From Acidobacteriaceae bacterium (GTDB lineage Bacteria > Acidobacteriota > Terriglobia > Bryobacterales > Bryobacteraceae): 64,000 nt of DNA. Both the position numbers and the translations under genes were made by a program. The notes under the pieces are model-generated. The model ran no database searches. It worked only from the letters and a program-made list of their open reading frames with translations, and was not told the origin of the DNA. The stretch covers positions 47,982 to 111,981 of the forward strand of contig JAFAMD010000044.1 in NCBI GenBank assembly GCA_019233755.1, in the 5' to 3' direction. Positions 11,356 to 20,120 of this stretch are shown piece by piece; within the stretch, counting starts at the first letter, position 1; each line of letters starts with the position of its first letter.

Positions 11356-11916
11356 CTACTCGGGACGCCATTTGATGTTGCAGCCAAGACTGGGCTTCTG
11401 GTCCTTGTTTACTTCGCCGCCGTTAAGGAGCGCATCGATGGCGGCACGAAGATCCTGTCCCGTTACCGGAGTATCATTTCGTGGGCGGCTGCTATCGAAC
11501 TGCCCACGGTATGCTAGTTTCCGATTTTGATCGAAGAGGAAGAAATCGGGCGTGCATGCGGCCGCAAAGGCGCGCGCGACGTCCTGGGTCTCGTCGTAGA
11601 CGTAGGGAAAATTGAATCCGAGTTCAAGGGCCTGCTCTTTGAGACTGGAAGGTGCATCATCAGGATACGCGTCCGCATCATTCGATGAGATCGCCACGAT
11701 TCCGAGCGACTGGCCTGCATAGTCTTTGCCGAGTTTCGCGAGCACATTCTGCACATGCTTCACATACGGGCAGTGACGGCAGATGAACATCACCAACAGC
11801 GCTTTCCTGTCGCGGAATCGGTCCAGCGTGATCGCTTCGCCCGAAACCACGTCGGGCAACTGAAACTCGGGCAGGGGGGTGCCCAGCGGAAGCATGGCCG
11901 ATTCGGTGCGTGACAT
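11356..11916 (-). CDS. Thioredoxin/AhpC-TSA-like redoxin
   Basis: MFICRHCPYVKHV active-site-like region; TPDFFLFDQNRKLAYRGQFD. Confidence 0.9.
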   Translation of the reverse strand: MSRTESAMLPLGTPLPEFQLPDVVSGEAITLDRFRDRKALLVMFICRHCPYVKHVQNVLAKLGKDYAGQSLGIVAISSNDADAYPDDAPSSLKEQALELGFNFPYVYDETQDVARAFAAACTPDFFLFDQNRKLAYRGQFDSSRPRNDTPVTGQDLRAAIDALLNGGEVNKDQKPSLGCNIKWRPE

Positions 11917-13183
11917 AGGTTCTCAAGGCCAGCGTAGCAGGCACTCCAACGAGGCGGACGGATACTTCAACAGCGCGTTATCGTGGTCGCCTGACGGGGG
12001 GTTCCTAGTAGCGGTCGAGGCAGGAGGGAACTTCATCGCTTTCGGGGCTCCCTCGTCGTTACATCTCATTGCCGCCGAGAACGGCAAGAAAATCCGCCTG
12101 ACGACCCCGCCGGACGCAAAGACATGGGATCAGAATCCCGCTTTCTCTCCCGATGGCCGTGTTCTTCTATTCGTAAGATGCGACGGAGCATTCCACTGCG
12201 GCCTGTATTCATTGGACCTTGCGTCGGATTACAGGCCTAAAGGAGGGCCCAGGATGTTGAGGCAGGAGAAAGGCGGCATAGACGGAGTTACATGGACAGC
12301 AGACGGGAAAGAGGCAGTCTACGCGCTTTCAGGAGATGCGCCGTACAACTATCGCCTGATGAGGATTCAGTTGGAAGCAGGCGCGCAGCCGCAGCGCTTG
12401 ACGTTTGCCGGCGGACGCCTCGGCTCCCCGGCCATTGCGCCCCGTGGGAACCGGCTCGCCTGCCTACGTCCAGCGCCTTGATGATGAAGACCTCTTGCAG
12501 GTCGAGCCCGGCAAACCGCCGAAGCCATTCGCCTCGTCAAGGCGGCTAACGCATTTCGACACGGGCCACTCCGGCACACCCCGCTGGTCCCCGGACGGAC
12601 GCTGGATTGCCTTTGACCGTCAATTGGATGAGGGATGGCGCATTTTCGTAATGGCATCGGACGGGGACAGCTTCGCCGATTGACGCATGATAGCGGGGCG
12701 GACGAGGTCATCCCTAGCTGGTCTCGAGATGGGAAATGGATCTACTACACCTGCAACCGGAATGGCGGCTTTCAAATCTGGAAGACGCCGGCCGAAGGCG
12801 GCAACGGAACGCAGTTGACCCGCAACAGTGGATTCGTTGCCTTCGAATCTCGCGACGGCCAGTCGATATATTACACGGGTGCTACGAACCCTGCTCTATG
12901 GACGCTTCCCGTGACCGGCGGCAAAGAGAGGCCGGTACTGGACTCTGTTTGCTGCAGAGCGTTCGCTGTTGTGGAAGACGGGATCTATTACCTTACCTGC
13001 CTGGATCGCGGTAGCTCGATAAATTTCCACCGGTTCGCGACCAATAAAAACGAGGAGATCATACGGCTCAAAGAAGAGTCCTCCGGTATAGGGCTGGCGG
13101 TTTCAGCGGACCGGAAGACATTTCTGTTCCCTATGCGGTCTCGAAACGGCAGCAATGTGATGGTTGTGGATAACTTTCGGTAG
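11879..13183 (+). pseudogene. Decayed TolB/WD40-like beta-propeller, probably the C-terminal part of a CadC-type regulator
   Basis: Three consecutive ORFs (11879-12481, 12405-12683, 12635-13183) join into one propeller with SWSPDG / FSPDGR / WSPDGRWIAF / SWSRDGKWIYY repeats; ends NVMVVDNFR; N-terminal HTH absent. Confidence 0.85.
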
Positions 13184-13319
13184 GAAGTTACAGAAAGACA
13201 GCAACGCGTTTCAGTTCCGGCGCCACTTACAGTTTATTTGGGTGAGGATAGCTTCTTAGTCGGTCCTGGAAGTACCATAACTTTTCATCACGTACATTTG
13301 CTAGTAATCTGTTGCCAGC

Positions 13320-13892
13320 ATGATGGACAAACGAAACTTTCAATTTCTTGCTGTGGTGAGTTTGCTGCTAATGGCTGCGTCGTCAGCCGCAGCTTCGGTG
13401 AATTTAGTTACGAACGGTAATTTTGCCACCGCCGCTTTCACGGGCTGGACTACTATTCCGGCGGCATCGGGAAGCGACTTCAGCGTCTGGCCTAATTGCG
13501 GACCGTCTGGAGAACACTGCGCCGCTTTCGGCGGAACAACAGCGGGTTACTACGATGCGATCCAGCAGACGCTTGTTACGACGCCGGGCCAAGGATATCA
13601 GGTGGCGTTTTCGCTTTATACCGACAGTTCCCCGCGCGATTTTCAGGTGTTGTGGAATGGAACCCAGATCTATGACAACTCGGGCGTAGGGACGGATACC
13701 TGGATCCCACTATCGTTCAACGAAGTTGGAACTGGTAGCGACACGCTGACGTTCCAGGGCTACAACGTCCCCAGTTTCGACGAGCTGACCGATGTTTCTG
13801 TGAGCAGTACCCCCGAACCCGCGTACTATCCGCTTGTCGCTTTGGGCTTGCTGGTCGTTCCAGTGTGGCGCCAGCGGCGGAAGGCTGCCTAA
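13320..13892 (+). CDS. PEP-CTERM sorting-signal protein
   Basis: Signal peptide and C-terminal TPEPAYYPLVALGLLVVPVWRQRRKAA (PEP motif, TM, basic tail). Confidence 0.88.
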   Translation: MMDKRNFQFLAVVSLLLMAASSAAASVNLVTNGNFATAAFTGWTTIPAASGSDFSVWPNCGPSGEHCAAFGGTTAGYYDAIQQTLVTTPGQGYQVAFSLYTDSSPRDFQVLWNGTQIYDNSGVGTDTWIPLSFNEVGTGSDTLTFQGYNVPSFDELTDVSVSSTPEPAYYPLVALGLLVVPVWRQRRKAA

Positions 13893-13934
13893 TCGGTTGC
13901 CTAACCCATTGTCTAACCCAGCAAGGTTGCTTTT

Positions 13935-15029
13935 CTAGGTTCCGGGGCCGTTGAGCGTGACCTCGATGAAGACTTCGTGCGTTTGCGGTGTCGTGCCCGG
14001 TTCCGTCTCTTCGCTGAAGAAGGGCCCGTCTTTTACACGATCCAATACATTCTGGTTCAGCGTCGGGTCGGTTCTGGCGAGAACCTCGGGTTCCTTCAGG
14101 TGACCGTTGGGTGTGAGCATTCCGTGAAGAATCACTCGCTGGGCGGAGAGTTGTCCCGTAACGTTACCTTGCTGAATCGTCATGGAAAGGTGCCAAGGCG
14201 GGGTCATGAGCGAGCCGACTCCGATCTGATTCATGCCGGCTGCGGGAGTGAAGAGGCTGCGGTCGAGGCCGGCGGGGTCCGTCAGACTTTCCATGCGCGC
14301 TTCCAGTACAGTCTGGCCGGCTTCCGTGATGGTGAACTTGCCGGGCACGATTCGATCGTGAAGGTGCAGAGCATTGGAATAGTCGTAGAGGACGTACATG
14401 CCGGGTGCCGGAGAGTAGGTCACTAAAACGCCTGATTTCGGGTCGAGGCAGTATTCGCTCTCTCTCCAACGGCGGCCATGCGCCGCGGCCGCTGTGCGCG
14501 CCCCGTGGGCGATCAGGATGCAGGTCAGTTCCGTCCCGTTCATATTGGCCGAAGCGGTGCGCAACGAGGCCCGAGGACCGACTTCCGAATAAAGAAAGAA
14601 GACGGCGAGGCGAAACTGCGCCAGACGCAGCGGCATGCCCTGGGCCGGTTGATTGCTGTATAGCAAGCGATCGAGATAGAGATTGGTCACCGAATAAGAT
14701 CTACCTTGCGCCGTCCAGCGATAGATACCACGGGACGGCGATATGTCTTCGGTCTGCCAACTGCCGTCGTACTGCGACGAGCCGGACGATGTGAATGTGG
14801 CCCTCAAGTGATAGGCCTGCGCCTGCACGTTCGAAAGATCGTGAGCCTGATTGAGGAGTTGCAAAGTCTGCTGGCGCTGTTCAGGGCTAGCGGTTATCTG
14901 CGCGTCGCCTGTTACGAGTTCAAGGGGGTCAGCGGGCACCGGAGGCTCAGGCGCCGCGGTTTGTCCCCGAGCGACGGGGAGGAAGGTAAATGACAAACAC
15001 AGCAGATAGCCCAGACGCCGGAGAGGCAA
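13935..15029 (-). CDS. Secreted protein with TonB-C-like C-terminus
   Basis: Signal peptide; C-terminus VILHGMLTPNGHLKEPEVLARTDPTLNQNVLDRVKDGPF...HEVFIEVTLN. Confidence 0.65.
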   Translation of the reverse strand: MPLRRLGYLLCLSFTFLPVARGQTAAPEPPVPADPLELVTGDAQITASPEQRQQTLQLLNQAHDLSNVQAQAYHLRATFTSSGSSQYDGSWQTEDISPSRGIYRWTAQGRSYSVTNLYLDRLLYSNQPAQGMPLRLAQFRLAVFFLYSEVGPRASLRTASANMNGTELTCILIAHGARTAAAAHGRRWRESEYCLDPKSGVLVTYSPAPGMYVLYDYSNALHLHDRIVPGKFTITEAGQTVLEARMESLTDPAGLDRSLFTPAAGMNQIGVGSLMTPPWHLSMTIQQGNVTGQLSAQRVILHGMLTPNGHLKEPEVLARTDPTLNQNVLDRVKDGPFFSEETEPGTTPQTHEVFIEVTLNGPGT

Positions 15030-15057
15030 GCGGTTTCCTCAAATTCGAGTCTACAGG

Positions 15058-16770
15058 TTATTCGGCGAGCGCGGAGACTGCGGCACGCAGCCAGATGGCA
15101 ACTGCGATTGCCCCGGGGTCCGGCACACCGAGGATCCGTTCGCCGAGATAGCTGGAGCGGCCGCGGCGCGCGGTCATGCGGGCGGTGCTTTCGGCCCCGG
15201 CTTCGGCAGAGGCCAACGCAGGTTGAAGCGCGGCTTTCCACACACCGGCAGCGGTGAGCTGCTGATAAAACGTTCGTGTGAAGGGAATCAGGGCATCAAG
15301 CATGGTGCGGTCTCCGACGGCGGCACCGCCGAGTTCACTGACAGCATTGGCTGCTTCGAGGCAGGCGAGCGCCCAGGTATTTGGATCGTCGACGGAGCTG
15401 CCTTCGAGCGAGTTGCCCAGTCTTATAAAGAGAACTCCATAAAGGGGTCCGGAGGAGCCGCCCAATACATCCTGCAGTGTGTGTCCGAGGGCTTTGAAGG
15501 CTTGAGGAGGATTGTCAAACGGGTAGCCGGACAAACGTTCTTTTATAGCGCCGGCGGCGCGCGCCATATTGATACCGAGATCCCCATCGCCGGCGATGCG
15601 ATCCATTTCCGTAAGGCGTGTTTCGGCTTCGATGAGAGCTTTACAGGCGGCGTCGACAGCCGCTTGCAGCGTCCTTCCGCGCGGTGTTTCGGGTGGTCCT
15701 CCGGCGGCGACGGGAACGCCGTCCGTATAGGGGATGATCTGCTCGCCGAGAGGAGCAGGGGCCATGGGCAAGACGTTCGGCCAAGCGGGCGCGGTAGTGG
15801 GAGCATCGAGCAAGCGAAGGCGCTCCTCATCGAGGCGCAGGAGGGAGACGGAGACACCGGCCATATCGAGAGAGGTCATGAATGCTCCCGCGTAGATACG
15901 CTCGACGAGCAGCCCGCGGGAGTGGAGAGAGGCGAGTGCGCGGCGCGCGACGACGGCCAATTCCATGTTGGTGGTTGCGCCGAGATTGTTGATGAGGACC
16001 GCAATCCTTTCTCCGGAACGAAGCCGCAGGGCGGTAATGATGTTCGAGAGAAGTTCATCGGCAAGTTCGGCGGCGGGACGGAGGGAGATGCGGCGGACAC
16101 CGGGTTCGCCGTGGATGCCGAGTCCGAGTTCGATCTCATTCTCGGCGAGAGTGAAGCTCGGCTTACCGGTGACGGGAGAGATGCCGGCAGAAAGGGACAC
16201 GCCCATAGTTCCGACGTTTTCGGCGGCGGCTTGCGCGACAGAAGCAACCTGCGGAAGATCTTTGCCTTCGGCGGCAGCAGCGCCGGCGATCTTATGAATC
16301 AGGACGGTGCCGGCGATGCCGCGGCGGCCGGCGGTTTGTTCGGAGCCGGCGAGGGCGACATCATCGGCGACAATCACGGTTTCGACCAACGTGCCTTCGG
16401 CGCGGGCCATTTCCGCTGCCAGACCAAAGTTGAGGCGATCGCCTGTGTAGTTCTTGACGATCAGGAGTGCGCCGGGCTTGCCGGCGACGGCACGAATGGC
16501 GGAAAGAACGGAGGCGGTGGGCGGCGAGGTAAAAACCTCACCGGCAACCGCAGCGCTCAGCATCCCCTGGCCGATGTAGCCGGCATGGGCGGGCTCGTGA
16601 CCGCTGCCGCCGCCGGAAATGAGCGCCACCTGAAGATCGCGTACGTGGGCGCAATCCGAGCGTAGGAGGACGTTTTGATTTCCAAGGCGGGAGACGGCGG
16701 GATAAAGGGCGGTGAACCCATCGCACATTTCGGAGACAACGTGTTCAGGCTGGTTTATCAGTTTTTTCAT
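15058..16770 (-). CDS. Dihydroxyacetone kinase, fused DhaK-DhaL (ATP-dependent type)
   Basis: DhaK: ISGGGSGHEPAHAGYIGQGML, IVKNYTGDRLNFGLAAE; DhaL: DRIAGDGDLGINMARAA, LGGSSGPLYG, GDRTMLDALIPF. Confidence 0.95.
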   Translation of the reverse strand: MKKLINQPEHVVSEMCDGFTALYPAVSRLGNQNVLLRSDCAHVRDLQVALISGGGSGHEPAHAGYIGQGMLSAAVAGEVFTSPPTASVLSAIRAVAGKPGALLIVKNYTGDRLNFGLAAEMARAEGTLVETVIVADDVALAGSEQTAGRRGIAGTVLIHKIAGAAAAEGKDLPQVASVAQAAAENVGTMGVSLSAGISPVTGKPSFTLAENEIELGLGIHGEPGVRRISLRPAAELADELLSNIITALRLRSGERIAVLINNLGATTNMELAVVARRALASLHSRGLLVERIYAGAFMTSLDMAGVSVSLLRLDEERLRLLDAPTTAPAWPNVLPMAPAPLGEQIIPYTDGVPVAAGGPPETPRGRTLQAAVDAACKALIEAETRLTEMDRIAGDGDLGINMARAAGAIKERLSGYPFDNPPQAFKALGHTLQDVLGGSSGPLYGVLFIRLGNSLEGSSVDDPNTWALACLEAANAVSELGGAAVGDRTMLDALIPFTRTFYQQLTAAGVWKAALQPALASAEAGAESTARMTARRGRSSYLGERILGVPDPGAIAVAIWLRAAVSALAE

Positions 16771-16817
16771 GAGAGCGCCTGCAATACTGATTTGAACAGA
16801 GGAGATCCTCCAAGAAG

Positions 16818-17711
16818 ATGAGACCTGGTCGTTGGCTCGGCATTGCGATGCTGGGCGCTGGTATTACCGCGTTTGCCGGACAGAAGGCGCAAACGCAGAC
16901 GAAGGCACAGCAGGGCGAGACGGGGCAGCAGGGCGTGCCTCCGCCGGCGGAACAGGAGGCGATGCGCAACTTTCTGGCGATTGGCGCGCCGCCGGACGCG
17001 GAAGCGGCGAAGCGAGGACAGGCGGTGTTCGTTTCAACGTGCGGGTTCTGCCATGGCTCCGATGCGACAGGCGGGGCGACGGGACCGGACCTGGTGCGAT
17101 CGCTGGTGGTGCTGCACGACCAGGGGACCGGAAAAGAGATCGGACCGGTGGTGCATAACGGGCGGCCGGGGAAAGGCATGCCGGCCTTCACAAACCTGAC
17201 AGACGCGCAGGTTCACGACATCGCGCAGTTCCTGCTGGGCCGAACTCAGGCCGCGGCGAACCGGATGAGTTACAAGATTCAGAACATTGTGACGGGAGAC
17301 CCGAAGGCTGGAGAAGCCTACTTCAGCGCGCATTGCGCGAGCTGCCATTCGGCGACGGGCGATCTGGCGCATGTCGCCACAAAATTCGAGCCAGTAAAGC
17401 TGCAGTCACGGTTCCTGTATCCAAAGTCGGGGGGCTCGGACGAATCGGGACCGGCTGATCCGAGAGAGCAGAAGACGGTTACGGTGACGCTTTCCTCGGG
17501 GCAGACGTATTCGGGGAAGCTGAACCGGATGGACGATTTCAGCGTGGCGATGACGGATGCCGAGGGGCAGCATCATTCGTGGATTTTTGAAGACGAGAAA
17601 GGGATCAACGTTCAGGTGAACGATCCGCTCGCCAAGCACGAAGAGCTGCTGAAGCAATACAGCGACGCGGAGATGCACAATATTCTTGCTTACCTGGAGA
17701 CACTCAAGTGA
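16818..17711 (+). CDS. Diheme cytochrome c
   Basis: Signal peptide; CXXCH motifs CGFCH and CASCH; overlaps the start of the PQQ dehydrogenase. Confidence 0.92.
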   Translation: MRPGRWLGIAMLGAGITAFAGQKAQTQTKAQQGETGQQGVPPPAEQEAMRNFLAIGAPPDAEAAKRGQAVFVSTCGFCHGSDATGGATGPDLVRSLVVLHDQGTGKEIGPVVHNGRPGKGMPAFTNLTDAQVHDIAQFLLGRTQAAANRMSYKIQNIVTGDPKAGEAYFSAHCASCHSATGDLAHVATKFEPVKLQSRFLYPKSGGSDESGPADPREQKTVTVTLSSGQTYSGKLNRMDDFSVAMTDAEGQHHSWIFEDEKGINVQVNDPLAKHEELLKQYSDAEMHNILAYLETLK

Positions 17712-19396
17712 AGGGCCTCGTATCGAAGATGGGGAAAGCGGGGACAGTCCACAAGGGACAGTCCCCTTATGGGGCGTTGGACCGAAGGGCGGGGACAGTC
17801 CACAAGGGACAGTCCCCTTTTCTGAAGCTTGCCGCTTTGGTTTGTCTGCCGCTGGCGGTAGCCGCGCAGGGGTTGGATCCGGCGGCGATCGTGAAGCCGA
17901 CGCCGAATTTGTGGCCGACCTATAACGGCGACTATTCGGGTCGGCGGTTCAGCCCGCTGAAGCAGATCAACCAGGACAACGTGAAGAATCTGCAGCTCGC
18001 GTGGTTGTATCACGCGAATACGGGGTCGGGCGGGAGTCCGTTCGGGACGGAGATCAAGTCGACCCCGCTCGAGGTGGACGGAGTTCTTTATTTCACCGTG
18101 CCGGACCACGCATGGGCGTTGGATGCGCGCACCGGGCGCCAGATCTGGCACTACAAATGGGAGAGTAAGGGCGGGATCCACACGGGCAACCGCGGTGTTG
18201 GGATTTATCACAACTGGCTGTTCTTTGAAACGCCGGACAATCATTTAGTCTCGCTCGAGAAGGATACGGGAAAGTTCCGCTGGGCGGTGGAGATTGCGGA
18301 CCTGGCGCAAGAGTATTTCTCGACGCCCGCGCCCCTGGTGATTGGGAACCACGTGCTGGTAGGCGTGGGTGGGGATTCGCTGGACGTGCCCGGCTACCTG
18401 GAGGCGCGGGATCCGGAGACAGGGGCGGTGCAGTGGCATTGGAATACGGAGCCGCGGCCGGGCGAACCCGGATCAGAGACGTGGCCGAATGCGCAGGCAA
18501 TGACGCACGGCGGCGGCATGACATGGCTGACCGGGACCTACGACCCCGAACTGAACCTGTTGTATTGGGGAACGGGTAATCCAAATCCGGTGCATGCCGG
18601 ACAAGGGCGCAAGGGCGATGATTTGTGGACGTGTTCGATTGTGGCGCTGAATCCCGACACAGGGAAGCTGGTGTGGTGGTTCCAGGCGTCGCCGCATGAT
18701 ACGCACGACTGGGACAACGTGGAGGAGCCGGTTCTGTTCGATGCCGAGATCAACGGGCAGAAGCGAAAGCTACTGGCACAGGCGGCGCGCAATGGCTATT
18801 TCTTTGTGCTGGACCGGACGAACGGAAAAAGCGTGGCAACGGCGCCGTTTATCGATCTGAACTGGTCAACGGGCGTGGACTCGCGGGGCGAGCCGATTCC
18901 GAATCCGGCGAAAGAGCCGAAGACGGACGGGGCACTGGTGATTCCCGCGTCGGGCGGCGCGACGAACTGGCCCCCGCCAAGTTTCGATCCCGAGACGGGC
19001 CTGTTCTATGTAAGCGCATCGCCTTCCTACAGCGTTTACTATCTGACCGATACGAGCGAGAAGCCGGAGGGATACGGAGGGCGTGATAGCGGCGTATGGT
19101 CGAAGTCGGAGCTAGTCGCGCTGGATTACAAGACCGGCAAGATCAAGTGGAAACACGTGTTTCCGGGCGATGGCGAATCTATTTCGGGCATACTGACGAC
19201 GGCGGGCAAGTTGCTGTTCACGGGCGACCCCTCAGCAAACTTCATTGCGTTCAACCCGGAGAATGGAAAGATTCTCTGGCACGCGGGGCTGACATCGCCC
19301 GTGAGCAATGGGCCCATGACGTATGAGTTGGATGGACGACAGTATCTGGTGGTGGGCGCGGGTGATATGTTGTACGCATTTATCCTGCCCCGTTAG
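17708..19396 (+). CDS. PQQ-dependent dehydrogenase (quinoprotein alcohol dehydrogenase family)
   Basis: WPTYNGDYSGRRFSPLKQINQDNVKNLQLAW, LNLLYWGTGNPNP, PHDTHDWDNVEEPVLFDAEINGQ, YDALDYKTGKIKW-type propeller repeats. Confidence 0.93.
   Translation: MKGLVSKMGKAGTVHKGQSPYGALDRRAGTVHKGQSPFLKLAALVCLPLAVAAQGLDPAAIVKPTPNLWPTYNGDYSGRRFSPLKQINQDNVKNLQLAWLYHANTGSGGSPFGTEIKSTPLEVDGVLYFTVPDHAWALDARTGRQIWHYKWESKGGIHTGNRGVGIYHNWLFFETPDNHLVSLEKDTGKFRWAVEIADLAQEYFSTPAPLVIGNHVLVGVGGDSLDVPGYLEARDPETGAVQWHWNTEPRPGEPGSETWPNAQAMTHGGGMTWLTGTYDPELNLLYWGTGNPNPVHAGQGRKGDDLWTCSIVALNPDTGKLVWWFQASPHDTHDWDNVEEPVLFDAEINGQKRKLLAQAARNGYFFVLDRTNGKSVATAPFIDLNWSTGVDSRGEPIPNPAKEPKTDGALVIPASGGATNWPPPSFDPETGLFYVSASPSYSVYYLTDTSEKPEGYGGRDSGVWSKSELVALDYKTGKIKWKHVFPGDGESISGILTTAGKLLFTGDPSANFIAFNPENGKILWHAGLTSPVSNGPMTYELDGRQYLVVGAGDMLYAFILPR
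17740..17766. repeat. Palindromic repeat element, copy 1
   Basis: GGGGACAGTCCACAAGGGACAGTCCCC, identical to copy 2. Confidence 0.95.
17791..17817. repeat. Palindromic repeat element, copy 2
   Basis: GGGGACAGTCCACAAGGGACAGTCCCC, 51 bp downstream of copy 1. Confidence 0.95.
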
Positions 19397-19465
19397 CCAG
19401 CATTCAAAGCCTTACTTGCAAGTGTAGTAGCGCGGATTCGAATTATGGTAGTATGAGGCCGATCT

Positions 19466-20092
19466 GTGTCCTACTCCGGCACCACGCTATCAGTCGAAGA
19501 ACGGCTTCTTGCGTCGGGCAAGAAGCTGTTTGCGACAAAAGGATTTGAGAATACAACGACTTCGGCGATTGCCCGGGATGCGGGGACGAGCGAGTCGCAA
19601 CTGGTGAAGTATTTCGGCAGTAAGGAAGGCCTGCTGCTGAAGATCTTCGATATTGGGTGGGCAAAGCTGGCGTTCGTTTATACCGCCGCGTCAGTGTCTA
19701 CGACGCCGCTTGAGAGCCTGCGGGTGATTTTCGAGCTGCTGGTAAAAATGCTAACGGAAGACCGCGAGCTGCGCGACCTGATGCTGTTTGAGGGGCGGCG
19801 CCTTCGGAGCAAGGGACCGGACTTCATTCTGACGGAAGGTCTCCACCGGATGTATGACGAAGTGACCAAGCTTGTCGCCGCGCTGCTCAAAGGGAGTGAG
19901 CTGGAGAAGAAGCTGCGGCCGCGAGCGATTGCATCGGGTTTCATCGGGATGCTCGAGAGTATGCTGCGGGACCAGGCGATCTCTGAGCGCAAGACCGGGC
20001 AACCGGATCCCACTCCGGACGAAATTCGCAGCATGTTTCAGATCTTTGCGGCGAGCCTGAGGGAGCGGGCGAAGGAAAACCCGGCAGGCTGA
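19466..20092 (+). CDS. TetR family transcriptional regulator
   Basis: N-terminal HTH: LLASGKKLFATKGFENTTTSAIARDAGTSESQLVKYFGSKEGLL. Confidence 0.93.
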   Translation: MSYSGTTLSVEERLLASGKKLFATKGFENTTTSAIARDAGTSESQLVKYFGSKEGLLLKIFDIGWAKLAFVYTAASVSTTPLESLRVIFELLVKMLTEDRELRDLMLFEGRRLRSKGPDFILTEGLHRMYDEVTKLVAALLKGSELEKKLRPRAIASGFIGMLESMLRDQAISERKTGQPDPTPDEIRSMFQIFAASLRERAKENPAG

Positions 20093-20100
20093 AGCCTGCC
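20083..20100. repeat. Perfect palindrome (8-bp arms, 2-nt centre) spanning the TetR stop codon
   Basis: GGCAGGCT-GA-AGCCTGCC. Confidence 0.85.
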
Positions 20101-20120
20101 CCACTCCGTTTGCAGGACTG

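Noticed and set aside
13889-13924. Short 12-bp near-repeats (CCTAATCGGTTG CCTAACCCATTG TCTAACCCAGCA)
   Set aside because: Too short and degenerate to distinguish from chance at a gene end.
15223-16665. 480-aa Gly-rich plus-strand ORF
   Set aside because: Antisense of the fused dihydroxyacetone kinase; glycine richness is a by-product of complementary codons.
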